The position numbers were made by a program, and so were the translations under genes. A stretch of DNA of 64,000 nucleotides. Origin: Helicostylum pulchrum (Eukaryota > Mucoromycota > Mucoromycetes > Mucorales > Mucoraceae). A model generated the notes under the pieces. That model was not told where the DNA came from. It ran no database searches and saw only the letters and a program-made list of their open reading frames with translations. How positions within the stretch are numbered: the stretch's first letter is position 1; each line of letters starts with the position of its first letter. Positions 23,454 to 33,944 of the stretch are shown in pieces. The stretch is taken from the NCBI GenBank assembly GCA_025677825.1, contig JAIXMO010000028.1, positions 248,001 through 312,000 on the forward strand. Direction: 5' to 3'.

Positions 23454-24001
23454 GTTACCTTTATCAAGTAATACGCATATAATTAGTTACGTCAAAGGCA
23501 TATTCTATTTCTTCAGAAGCAGCTCTGTGCTTGCTCAAGTTTATTAAGCAGAAATTTTTTGTAGTCTTGCATTGGTTTTAGGTATTTTTTTTTTTAGTAA
23601 AGTCCAATGAATAATTATATAAAAAACGCTGTTGATGGTTATAAATTTCAATTTGCCTTGTAGTTACAATTACTTTTATCAGCTTTATGTATATCAATAA
23701 CAGTACCTACTTATATTTTAAAAAATGCACTCACTAATGAAAAACGATGCTCGGTTTTTTTTTTTCATATTCGAGTCCCCCCGATATAAGTTTCTTTAAT
23801 ATCCCGTTTTTAAAAAAGAAACTGTATGTACATGTGTCTCCTAACACAAATCATGAGCCAAAAAAATCGCTAATAATCTTTCAAACGGTTTCGGAGGGGC
23901 ATAAACTATATTGAACAAAAAAAAAATCGAAATATAAAAGAGCATTGTATTTTTTTAAAACCTTTCGATATCATTTTACCTTTTCCATTTGCATTTAAAA
24001 C

Positions 24002-25916
24002 ATGTCTCTATTAAGAAACTCTTTCTTAGAAGCAGCTTCGAAAAGCGCTATTCGACTATATAGCAGTGAGGTAGTCCCTAGGCTCACAAGAAAAAAAAGC
24101 AAGATGATCTCTATCAGTGCTGCCGTTGCTTTATCTCTCGTCTATTTGTTGATATATAAAATTACGAAGCCTCCCAGAAATCTTCGTCATATACATTACC
24201 TTAGTTACCTTGGTGTAATTAAATCAATTTACTATGACGAATCTACGTATGATCGTTGCTCTCGAGTTCATGTTCCTGCATTTCAAACAGAGCACAACAA
24301 CGGCCTATTTTTCGTAAATATATATCTATAAAAGAATAAAGTGTGCATTCGTCTACTAACATAAACACTCTAACAGGAAGTGGCACGAAATGGGCGGATA
24401 TTAAATGTTGCGAACCCTGAAGATGTCAGGCGTATATTTTTAAAACACGGTAAGAAAAAAAAAAGAAAGTATCTCTCTCAAATCCCAGGGATTATAGTTG
24501 TTAATATCTTATATAATAAGGTTATTCCCAAAGATTGATATCAGTAACGAGAGAAGACGTACGCTAAATCGCAAGTTTAATTTTGGACATAATGTGGGCA
24601 TGATCAATGGAGCTCATTGGAAGGCTCAAAAAAAGGTAATTAACCCTGCTTTCCGTCGTTCCATGCCCGTCAAATTACTCGGTCAATTAACCCAAGAAAT
24701 GTTCAAGTCTATGGAGAACAAGGGTAAAATTTTCAACGTATCTGACTTGACGGAACGTTGGACTTTAGACGCCCTCGGCATTGCTGGCTTTGGTAAATAG
24801 ATTATCCCTTTTTTATATTTTTATGAAGCCGTTAATTTAATTTCAATATTTAGGGTTTGATTTCAACTCCATTCATACCAAAAATAGTGAGTGGGTTCAC
24901 AGATACGCTCTTGTCAATAAAGGTCTTCGCGATCTCTTACTTGATTTATTTCCATACCTCGACACCGAATTGCGTTGGTTATTTCCCTATCGACAAGATA
25001 TATATAAACAGACTGATATATTTTTAGAAATGCTGCACGAACTAATCAAAAACGAAAAGTTGGATATGAAAAACGGTATTCAGAACAGCGCTTTGGAAGA
25101 AAACCAACAGGATATACTAACTCTTTTGATTGAAAATGGAGAAGAAGGCAGCGGCGTTTTATCCAACGAAGAACTTATGGTATCATATATAAAATTAATT
25201 TATTTTTGCTCATCTCTAATTGCTTTTTTAGAACAACTTATGTTTATTTTTTCTTGGCTGGTCATAATACGACTGTCAGCGCTTTAGTATACGGAATTCA
25301 TTATTTGGCCGAAAACCAAGACATTCAAGAAAAGGCAAGACAAGAAGCTATTTCAATTTTAGGCGACGAGCCATGCGATGTGTTACCTACTATTGAAGAC
25401 ACCAAGAGAATGACCTATATTAACCAAATAGTGAAAGAGACTTTAAGTATCAACGGTCCTGTTTCTAAGACTGTTCCTCGTGTTGTTCAAGAAGACATCT
25501 TTATATCGGGTGCCTTTGTTCCCAAAGGAACATTATTGGTTGTAAACATGTTTTGTATTCAACACTCTAATAAGATTTGGAGTGACCCTGATGTTTTTAA
25601 CCGTGATAGATTCGCTGAAAGTGGAGAAGGTGTCAGAGAAGATAGTGAGAGTATGGCTTGGGCCCCTTTTGGATATGGCTCTAAACAATGCATCGGTATG
25701 AACTTTAGTTTAAATCAACAAAGAGTCATGTTATCCATGCTGTGTAAGTAACCTCCCTTGATTTAAAAACATTACATACTGATATTGTTTGTTCTAGTGC
25801 GTAAATACAGATGGTCAACTCCTGAAGACTCGGCACATAAAAATGGTATCATTTCTACTGGTTTAAATTTACAGGGACCTGTTGATTTAGATATTGCTTT
25901 CAGTGCATTATACTAA
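24002..25916 (+). pseudogene. Cytochrome P450, copy 6 (ExxR arginine lost)
   Basis: The full P450 plan runs from 24002 (MSLLRNSFLEAASKS) to TAA at 25914-25916 (ending AFSALY). It has a membrane helix (about residues 36-54), KPPRNLRHIHYLSYL, NPAFRRSMPVKLLGQL, I-helix AGHNTTVSA, heme loop FGYGSKQCIGMNF and last exon RKYRWSTPEDS. Two defects are seen. The K-helix ExxR reads E-T-L-S (KETLSINGPV), the Arg codon having become AGT at 25446-25448, and this arginine is essentially invariant in P450s. The acceptor before LFPKID (about 24520) is one base out of phase with the upstream exon, because the other copies have ag followed by AG-CTG/TTA-TTC. Heme-loop Arg is also Lys. It is the closest relative of copy 1 and lies on the opposite strand. 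Probably catalytically dead. Confidence 0.8.
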
Positions 25917-26035
25917 CATATTCATATCCAAATATAGCTATTTTTTTTAATCAATTATCATATAAACGTATCAAATTGTATAAAGAATACAAAGAATCAA
26001 AATCGCATTTATTTATTTAATAATAAAATATATAT

Positions 26036-27205
26036 TCAATTAACAAGAACAGCCCTATACTTTGGTTTTCCTTCACGGACATATTTGATAGCTTCATTTA
26101 CTTTGTTCATAGGGAATTCATTTACCCATGTACGAATTCCGTTTTCAGCGGCAAATGAGAGGGATTCTTCTATATCGCTTGGAGCCCCAATAAAGGTACC
26201 TGCGATATTTATTTGTTTGGCCGCCATATCAAGTGCATTGATGCCAGATAAAGGAACCTCTGGAATATCACAGACGATAAAAGTACCATTCTTCTTGAGC
26301 ATTTTAAAATACTCATCCCAATTTTTGTTTAAGATCTTGGTAGCTAAAATATGCGTAAAGGAATTGTAATGGGGTTCTGCTTCCTTTGGATTTCGCACAA
26401 GCACATAATCGTCACAACCGAGTAATTTAGCCTCCTTTGCTTTTTCCGGTACCACATCATAAGCAACTACTTCTGCGCCCATAGCTTTAGCCCATTGTAC
26501 GCCGAAATGACCGATACCTCCCAAACCTAGAACGGCAACTTTACTTCCAGCGCCTACGCCATAACGCTTTAACGGTGCAAAGGTAGTGACACCTCCGCAT
26601 AGAATAGAAGACGCATCTACAGATGATAACTTATCAGGAATCTTGAAAGCAAATTCTTTTTCACCTCGCCATTTATCAGCAAAGCCACCATACGTTTTAT
26701 CGCCGTTATCCCAATAGTCGTTAAAAGTCCATACAGCACGGTCTTCACATATATTCTCCTTATTATTGTGGCAGTTGGTACATTTTTTACAGGAACCACA
26801 TTGGCAACCGACGCCAGCTCGGTCGCCTACTTCAAGATGCTTGACATTTTTACCAACTCGAGTCACGCGGCCAATAATTTCGTGTCCTGCAACCATGGGG
26901 TAATTTGTAGGGCCCCATCCAGAATCAATACAATGTATATCTGTACCACATATACCGCAGCATATGATATCGAGATCAATGGAGTCATCACCGAATTTAG
27001 TCAAGGGAAATTCACTTTTGATTAAAGGCCCTCCCTTTTCAAAACAAGCCCAACCGCTTAAACTTTCAGTATCTGTTGATCTGGCGAAATATCTTTTATG
27101 TAAAAGAGAAGCTGCAGCGAAGCTAGAAAGTTTTATAGTCGGGTGAGCTATTTGTGGACGAAGAGACGTAAGACCAAGTAATGTTAATTTAGTGAATGCA
27201 TTCAT
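26036..27205 (-). CDS. Zinc alcohol dehydrogenase (cinnamyl/ADH6-type) with presequence
   Basis: Single-exon gene of 389 residues, unusual among its intron-rich neighbours. The N-terminal 45 or so residues (MNAFTKLTLLGLTSLRPQ, ...LLHKRYFARST) are basic and Ser/Leu-rich with no acids, a likely mitochondrial presequence absent from cytosolic relatives. The catalytic domain follows: CGICGTDIHCIDSGWG (first zinc Cys), GHEIIGRVTRVGKNVKHLEVG, four structural-zinc cysteines in CQCGSCKKCTNCHNNKENIC, and GGVTTFAPLKRYGVGAG. The Rossmann glycines are GLGGIGHFGVQWAKAMGAEV. This is the MDR superfamily, cinnamyl-alcohol-dehydrogenase branch: NADP-linked reduction of aldehydes, probably broad-range. The intron-free structure could reflect retroposition or acquisition, but I cannot tell which. 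Confidence 0.9.
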   Translation of the reverse strand: MNAFTKLTLLGLTSLRPQIAHPTIKLSSFAAASLLHKRYFARSTDTESLSGWACFEKGGPLIKSEFPLTKFGDDSIDLDIICCGICGTDIHCIDSGWGPTNYPMVAGHEIIGRVTRVGKNVKHLEVGDRAGVGCQCGSCKKCTNCHNNKENICEDRAVWTFNDYWDNGDKTYGGFADKWRGEKEFAFKIPDKLSSVDASSILCGGVTTFAPLKRYGVGAGSKVAVLGLGGIGHFGVQWAKAMGAEVVAYDVVPEKAKEAKLLGCDDYVLVRNPKEAEPHYNSFTHILATKILNKNWDEYFKMLKKNGTFIVCDIPEVPLSGINALDMAAKQINIAGTFIGAPSDIEESLSFAAENGIRTWVNEFPMNKVNEAIKYVREGKPKYRAVLVN

Positions 27206-28064
27206 TTTTAGATTGTGTTAAGAAATAAGGGAAAAGAAAAAAAGTACCGGGAAAAAAAAAGTTTTGAGCTTCAAATCTTTTATAAGTGAACTATATAACA
27301 GATGTTTGACAATCGTAGTCTTCGCGGATAGATACAACGACTTTCTTTTTCTTTCTCTGTATTCCTTTTTTCATGCTATTAGAGACGTATTGAGTATGTT
27401 TCACTTTTGTATTAAATACTAGGTTATTCCTGCATTATCTTCATAGGAGTTTGTAAGTGCATAACTTTATAACGAATTATGTTTCACACTATTTAGACCT
27501 AAAGCAACGCAATTTGATATAATTTGACATGTAAAAGAGATCTCGAATACATATTTTTTTCAGTCTCCAGCCAATTATATACAAAATATATACAATCAGA
27601 TTCTAATTCTGTCAAGTTTATGACAAGACCGTAACTATTCCGAATTGATACCAGCTTCATAAAGCTAGATTAAAGGACATACTTCTGATTTCTTCTGCGT
27701 GTTGTTATTTAATATTATATGTGCTTACGCTTTTTATTTGATAAAATGATTATCATGTGTGACATACAAAATCCTGTTACAGATAACAACAAGGCTGTTT
27801 AGTGTTGGTTTAATCTTTACCGAACTAAAATATATATTTTATTATTACCAAAGGCTTATCCTTACCAACTTGTAAACGGCTAGTATTTCATCCAGAAAAA
27901 AAAAAGCATGAAAAAACGTTACTCGAACATAATTGGATGTCTTAAAAAACTGCTACGGATTCTCCGTTTTCGGGTTTGTTAAAGCTCCGCGTTGCGTTAT
28001 CTTGGCATTGTGCTTTTTCGTATTTTTTAACTCACTTTTTTCTTTTTTTTCAAAAATAAAAACT
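27206..28064. other. Divergent intergenic region, nothing specific
   Basis: AT-rich DNA between the ADH start and the next gene's start. An open frame beginning at 27933 runs into the next CDS, but its added N-terminus is AT-biased and hydrophobic and probably is 5' leader. Confidence 0.5.
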
Positions 28065-29907
28065 ATGGAAGAATCTAACAAGAAAGAATACATTGCTGTT
28101 CCTACTAATGATGTAGAAAATGCAGCTTTACCTGCTTATGAAGAAACTAACCCTGCAGAGAAATCTCAAAAACGTAAGGCATTCCCTTTCCCTTTCTTTA
28201 TTTTTTTTCTTACCAACAACCAAAAAAATATAGACCGTAGAAATATCGGATTTTTGTTGATTGGTGGTGCAATTGCTCTTTTAGGGCTTACTCATGTTTG
28301 CTCTAGCAATTACGATTTTGAGGTATGATTATTTACTGATGTCATCAATAGCTAATTTTAAGAAATACTAAAACACCAGTTTTAAATTAATAGCGTACCG
28401 CAATGGCTGTACCAGTAAGTATTACTGATTACTTGCAAAAAATGATGTCATATTAACCAGCTTTTTTTTTTTTTAGAATTCAGCAGAAGGTGATTCATGT
28501 GCATTGCGCCATATCGAACAATACGTCGAATTAAAACAACATATGGATATGTTGAGCGACTCCTTTACTGATCCGTGGGAAAGATCTCAACATCCTCCTC
28601 CTTCTCCACTTTCATCTAACCAAGTTCATCATCACAATGGCCATAAAAAGCACAATCATCACAAAGGAAAGAAACACCATAGTGAACCTACTTCTCCTCC
28701 TCCAGACGGTAAATTATCAGATCATATTTTATTTTTTGTTGCTGGATTACTAATTTTTTTTTCTAAATTAGCATTATACATCCCTGACTTTTCTGCTTGC
28801 GGACACAAGAAGAAAAAGCATCATGATCACCATCAGAAGCCCTTCTGTAACATTAAAGAACTTGAAGCTACTTCCACAGTCTTTAAATTCTCGCCTGAAG
28901 ATTTCCAACGTACTGGTGTCTTCTTGAATGGTTATTTCTCTCGTGGCGGTCATATTCGTCTTATCAAGTCTACTGATGAGTTTGTTTCTGATGTCAAGGT
29001 CAAGGTTACTCTCTATGCTGGTCGCGAAGATCTTATCAAAGAAGTCAAGCTGTCTGCTTTTGACCACGAAGGTCAATACGCTGTTCAAATTGAGCGTGGA
29101 CACTTTAAGGGTCCCGGCGGTCCTCCTCGCGGTCCTCCCGGTGGTCTTAACGAAGAAAAAGATTTCAAGAAGGGACATCATGATGATGATGATAAGGAAG
29201 ACGGTAAACAAGAAAACTGTCTTGTTTACAACGTCGATATTGAATTCCCCGCCAACACAACTTACTTTGAAGATGTTGAGCTCCATATCAAGGCTGCTCA
29301 ACGTATTGAAGGCAGTAAAGGTCTTGAAGGTATCTCATTTGGATCTGTTAAAGCAGGTCTTGGTCGCGGTGCCATTATTTTTGATGTAAGACAAACAACC
29401 ATTTCGCCGCGGTTAAAAAAAAATATACTAATTAAGTATTTTAACACAAATATAGGGTTTGAAAGCCAAGAAATTAATGCTTGGCGTCCTTAATGGTGTT
29501 GTAATGGGTACTTACCAACCCAGTGAAAGTTTCTCTGCTGGTGCTGTTCGTGGTGCTGCTAAGGTTAATATCGAACCCACTGGTGATAATGTCAATGTTA
29601 CTGCCTCTTCTACTTTTGGTCCTGCTAGTGTTGATATTGTAAGTTGATCTGATAAGAAAATCCATGTAGATTGATTTTTTTACTCAACGCTTCTTTTTTT
29701 TAGCCTGCTGATAAGTATAAGGGACAATTTGCCTTATTTAATTTGTTAGGTGCATCCTCTACTATCACTGCACCTAATCCAGAAGATATTCATGTTACCA
29801 AGTACAGACCTAGCTTCAAGTCTGGTTACTACAAGGAAGAAAATGAGGAATCTCGTATTGTAGTTGTTGCCAAGCTTCATGGTGGTGAATATCTCAAATT
29901 CAATTAA
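28065..29907 (+). CDS. His-rich single-pass membrane protein with a beta-rich extracellular domain
   Basis: The start at 28065 gives MEESNKKEYIAVPTNDVEN, a short acidic cytosolic tail. After the first intron comes a membrane helix (NIGFLLIGGAIALLGLTHV), so it is a type II protein. Next are a 21-base microexon (28393-28413) and a region rich in Pro and His (PPPSPLSSNQVHHHNGHKK; KKKKHHDHHQK). The remainder (VFKFSPEDFQRTGVFLNGYF through KLHGGEYLKFN) has the alternating pattern of a stacked beta domain, with an inserted Gly/Pro and Asp-rich loop (GPGGPPRGPPGG, HHDDDDKEDGK). Introns at about 28172, 28324, 28414, 28710, 29387 and 29641 have GT...AG ends. The family is not recognised. It resembles uncharacterised cell-surface proteins common in mucoralean genomes. 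The His clusters could bind metal ions, which is inference. Confidence 0.75.
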
Positions 29908-30714
29908 ATTAGTTGCCTTACTGCAATTAACTGCTGAATCCATTGTCACATTTATTATAATTACAATCAAATGAAATCATTTTCTCTTCTCTATTGAAAT
30001 AAATTTCATATTTTGACTGTTGTACAATATTTGTATTACATATACGGAAAAATAATTGTGTATATATCGTTCGTTCGAGAGAAACGATTGTTCTTCGAAG
30101 GAATAAAAGCATACTTTGAAGACTTTCTAAATTCAGTACATGTCCCAATTTAAAGCTACGTAAGTTTCATGACCTTGAAGAGGCGCGTATATATATTGTT
30201 TACTCTGATGAAAACATCAAAGTTGTTTTTTTTATTGGATTGGTCATGTAAATAGACCATATATCGATATTTTCGCACGGCGGAAGATGATTTACGGAAA
30301 GAAATAGTCGAAAACAGAGTATATCTAAAGTAATTACTAGCTCCTCCACATGTATATCTACTTCTTTCCTTTTGTATTAAAGAAAACTATTGCCTCTGGT
30401 TTTCTCTAATATTTTAGAGATAAAAACAGGAAGATTTGTAGAGGATTATTTTTTGAGAAAGTAAGTACTGTTGAAGAAAAAGAACTCAAAGAAATCAGAA
30501 GCAGCACTAACCACTTTACAAAAAAAAACAAAATCGAATCAGTAGCCATGCCTTCTAAATATGTATTATAAACCGTCTTGCTTTATTGCTATTGTATATT
30601 GTCTGGTAAATTTTTCATTTACGAACTCCTCAGACCCAATTTATTTTATAAATTGATGGATTGGCGTATTTTGAGCTTATTTGTTGCTTTTCGTAAAGTT
30701 TTTTTTTTAAAAAA
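29908..30714. other. Intergenic, nothing seen
   Basis: AT-rich. Probably the 3' flank of the membrane-protein gene and the promoter of the next. No RNA gene is recognised. Confidence 0.5.
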
Positions 30715-31996
30715 ATGGATGAAAATTCAAATAAACCGATAACAGTGAGCGAAATACCACCGCAAAGACAATCGAGTGCGTTATCGTTCTTTTCAAGGTT
30801 TAGAAGGCGAAGTCAATCAGAAAGTAAGGTTGAAAAATAACTCATGGCAGAAATAAAAAATAAACTAATTTACTAACCTTTACATTGCTATATTTTAGGT
30901 AGTTCGTCTCAACAGTTAGTAAGAACTCTAACCCTTTTTTTAGTTTAATTAAAATAGTGTATGGTATTGACTAACGCACTCACGCGTTATAGAGAAATAC
31001 AACGTCTTCACCTCCCAAGACATTTATCCAAACTCCATTAGAGTCTTGGATCGAGCGAAGTCCAAGTTATAGATCTGATACACTTGAAGATTCATTACCA
31101 CCATGGGCCACTTTACGTGAAGAACGTTCTTTTAGTATCGATTCACTTGATTCTGACATTGGAGAGGAAGATTCGACTAATTATATACCTGAAGTTCATG
31201 AACACGATGAATTTTCGATTTTAGATTCTCAAGACAACATTTACCCTTCTGACGATCCAGACGAAACTTCAGAGCCCTATTGTACGCCACATCCGCATCC
31301 GTCACCAGAAGCATATTCGCCTGAGCCAGTACCAGAATCGTGCTCATTCTTTGATGATAACAAAAATGTAGGACAATATGAAAATGACGATAACGTATCT
31401 CAAGAAACTGTGGCCTACAATCCTGACGACCCTGATCGTTCGCGAGAAAATTCACCTTTTTCACAAACTTACTCTGATGATTTATGCGATTTACTTGATA
31501 ATCCAGAATTATTGGAGTTACTTGAAAACCCGCGTCAACAAATTATATCTCACCCGCCTTACACCAACTCAACAGAACAAATAAATGACAATAACGCACA
31601 GAGTCCACCACTGACCCCCTTACGAGATAATTCAATTGGTTTGTCAGATTCACGATCATCTATAACGCAACTATCATTTAGCATAACTTCTGGTGGTTCA
31701 CCTACAGCGGAAGAAACTAGTTTTGAACGAAAGAGAAAAAATAGCCCTAAAACAATCGAGAACTATTTTATGCCCTCTTCACAAGACGAAGATCAATTAG
31801 GTAATTCGCATAGTAAATGAATTTTTTTTTTTTTTATTAAATTATTTATGAAATAGATATTGGTAGAGTGTCTACCACACCTTCGTTTATTTATAACGAT
31901 GATGAAGATGATTTTAAAAAGGAAGATACCCAAGTCATCGGTACAGACCGACGAAGAAGGCCTAAGTTTGGATTATCAAAAAATATCTCGAAATAG
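30715..31996 (+). CDS. Unknown acidic, Ser/Pro-rich disordered protein
   Basis: Exons 30715-30823, 30900-30919 (20 bases), 30993-31800 and 31857-31996 join in phase to 358 residues. It begins MDENSNKPITVSEIPPQ with a basic patch (SFFSRFRRRSQSES). The long middle part is acidic and Pro/Ser-rich with no globular pattern, and includes SLDSDIGEEDSTNY and repeated D-x-L-D-N-P / L-L-E-N-P motifs. Near the end is SPKTIENYFMPS, which resembles a PCNA-interacting (PIP-like) motif but lacks the leading Gln. The tail is basic (DRRRRPKFGLSKN). The open middle exon has no Met for over 100 codons, so simple ORF calling would miss its first half. The function is unknown, and a nuclear or regulatory role is a guess. 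Confidence 0.75.
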
Positions 31997-32778
31997 TTTT
32001 TTTTTTTGTGATTAAAAGTGACTAATCATCATATAAAAGTATGTCATGCCATATGTTTATATATATATGTGTATATATATAGTATTTGTGTATTTTGTGC
32101 AGATTGTAAATACGGCATGCATTAATAAATATCTTAGTATAATTCGAGTTTTTTTTTTGTACCTCCTCAACTAAACCAAATTCCTATTAAGCCAAATGTG
32201 TAGACTTTCTCTCCCCCAAAAAAATGACGTCCAGTTTGTACGATGCCAGAGTAACGTCAACTGTCGAGTAGAGCGATGGTTGTCAATTAATGATTTTTGT
32301 GTTACAACACATGTTTTTCATCAGATTCGTAACCAAAAAAAGAAAGTGCTTCGCTTTCACTACTGCACGTATTTAATAAAATAAATGACGGTGTAATAGT
32401 TATTACTCTACTATTTCCTATAGTACGATAAATTTAGCCGAAGATAATAACAAAAAGACTGAAATAGTAATTTAATGTTTTTTTATGAATATAAACAGAA
32501 TAAATATGTGTACACATACTAAAAAAAATATAGAGGATAATGTGTATGTGTAATGAAGTTTAAAGTACAAGCATAATCGATATGGCAGTATGATGAACGT
32601 GGTATTCGTGTATCTAAACAAAATAAAAGATTTTGTTTGAGAGGAGGGGAGAGTAGAAGGATATAGCATTTGTTTCCTGCGTTATTATATAAAAAAAAAG
32701 TGGATATATAATATGGGTAAGATATAGCGTAGCAAGCGTACGTAAAGGGAATGTAATGGGATATGTTAGTGAAAGGGC
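31997..32778. other. Convergent intergenic region, nothing seen
   Basis: AT-rich gap between two convergent stop codons. A (ta)n-like tract lies near 32060-32080. No gene is recognised. Confidence 0.5.
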
Positions 32779-33944
32779 TTAGCTAAACATATGGAACGGC
32801 GCAGATCTACCGTTAACTCCAGGGTCAAGGTTAACCCGGTTCAAGTTATCTTGCTTGGGATAATTCCAATGGTTCATCAAATTGGGGTCGAAATGGGCTT
32901 GTGACAAGGAAAATCCCGCAGCTTTAAAAAATAACGATAGATTAGCATTTATGATGCGCTTTCTTAGCAATAAATATATAACAATGGTGTATGTACTTAC
33001 AACATAATTCCGGTGCCATGAATTGTTGTTGATTTTCTGCTTGCTTATTCGGATGGCTTTGATCCATAAAAACTGATGTATTACGAGAAGAGCGAAATTC
33101 AGCCTCATCTTCATTCGTACTGCTAACTGTGGCTTCGTCGTCACTTTTAGGGCTAAAATTCTGTTTTGCCAAGTCCTCGGTAGGCGGAAACGTGTACATT
33201 TGATTATTGGGGTCGGTAAGACGAGAACTATTGGACCAGCCATTAGTGGAGTTAAAACCTGAAGGATATGTGTTGTTTATAGAAGACGTATTGTTTGACG
33301 TGGTGGCCCTACGTGTAGGAGTAGATACACTTTGTCGAGGAACAGGTATGTTTTCTTGACAGTGTTGTAACTGATGTAACTGCTCTTGAGACATCATCTG
33401 AGCCATCATTCTCTTGTTTTCTCTTTGCATTTGCAATATTTGGTAACGATATCGTTCTTCTCTCGAAAGACTTTGCTTTACCCAATCTAACGCCTTTTCT
33501 ACAATTTGACTTTTGGAAGGCCGGCGGTAGTTATTCAGATTAGGAAGTATTTGCGCAAGAGACTGGAACTTGGTATTAAGACTCTCACGACGTGCTCGCT
33601 CGATAGCATTGTGTTCTGCGCGACGTTCAGCTTTACTTAGAAGTCTAATATAAATTTAATTGATTAATATTTTACTTTTTAAAAAAAAATCTTTTAAAGT
33701 ATGAAACATACTTTTTGTCAGATAGATTGTTATTCAATTCATCTTCCTTTGACAAGTCTTGATCGAAAATTTCATCGCCAGTAAAAACATTTGGCATAAG
33801 AGGTGAATTGGATCCATTAGAGAAATTCGTTAAATTAGCATTGGTATACGGGAAAGAATCAAAGCTCATCAATTGACACTCTGGTCTAGCAAATTGATTC
33901 ATAGTTGATCTATGATCGTATAGACCTCTTTGAACTGGAAACAT
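32779..33944 (-). CDS. bHLH transcription factor
   Basis: Three exons: 33944 to about 33714, about 33645 to 32999, then about 32926 to 32779. The start ATG at 33944 opens MFPVQRGLYDHRSTMNQF. The bHLH domain begins in the second exon: ERRAEHNAIERARRESLNTK (basic region with the E-box-reading His/Glu/Arg), a loop with NNYRRPSKSQIVEKALDW, then a helix running into a Gln/Met-rich segment (QMQRENKRMMAQMMSQEQ) that could extend a zipper. The rest is Ser/Asn/Thr-rich and likely disordered, ending VNGRSAPFHMFS. It should bind CANNTG sites as a dimer. Target genes cannot be read from the sequence. A TTG-initiated extension exists upstream, but there is no reason to use it. Confidence 0.88.

Larger units (their letters stand above)
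20173..24001. other. Long gene-poor gap between P450 copies 5 and 6
   Basis: A 3.8 kb AT-rich stretch without an intact gene. It holds a second copy of the dispersed repeat (about 21535-21965), two possible coding remnants (22327-22653 and 23211-23453) and a small direct/inverted repeat cluster (23035-23157). It lies where the P450 array switches strand. Confidence 0.6.

Noticed and set aside
27933..28064. N-terminal extension of the His-rich membrane protein
   Set aside because: The frame is open, but the text is hydrophobic and AT-driven, and the Met at 28065 follows a pyrimidine-rich then A-rich leader typical of starts here.
28774..29301. 175-codon minus-strand frame inside the His-rich protein gene
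   Set aside because: Antisense of a well-supported exon. Composition is low quality and there is no domain.
28928..29389. 153-codon plus-strand frame overlapping the same exon
   Set aside because: Out-of-frame shadow. The main frame joins in phase with all neighbouring exons.
31177..31464. Minus-strand ORF over the acidic-protein gene
   Set aside because: Antisense of a frame that stays open for 269 codons and splices cleanly.
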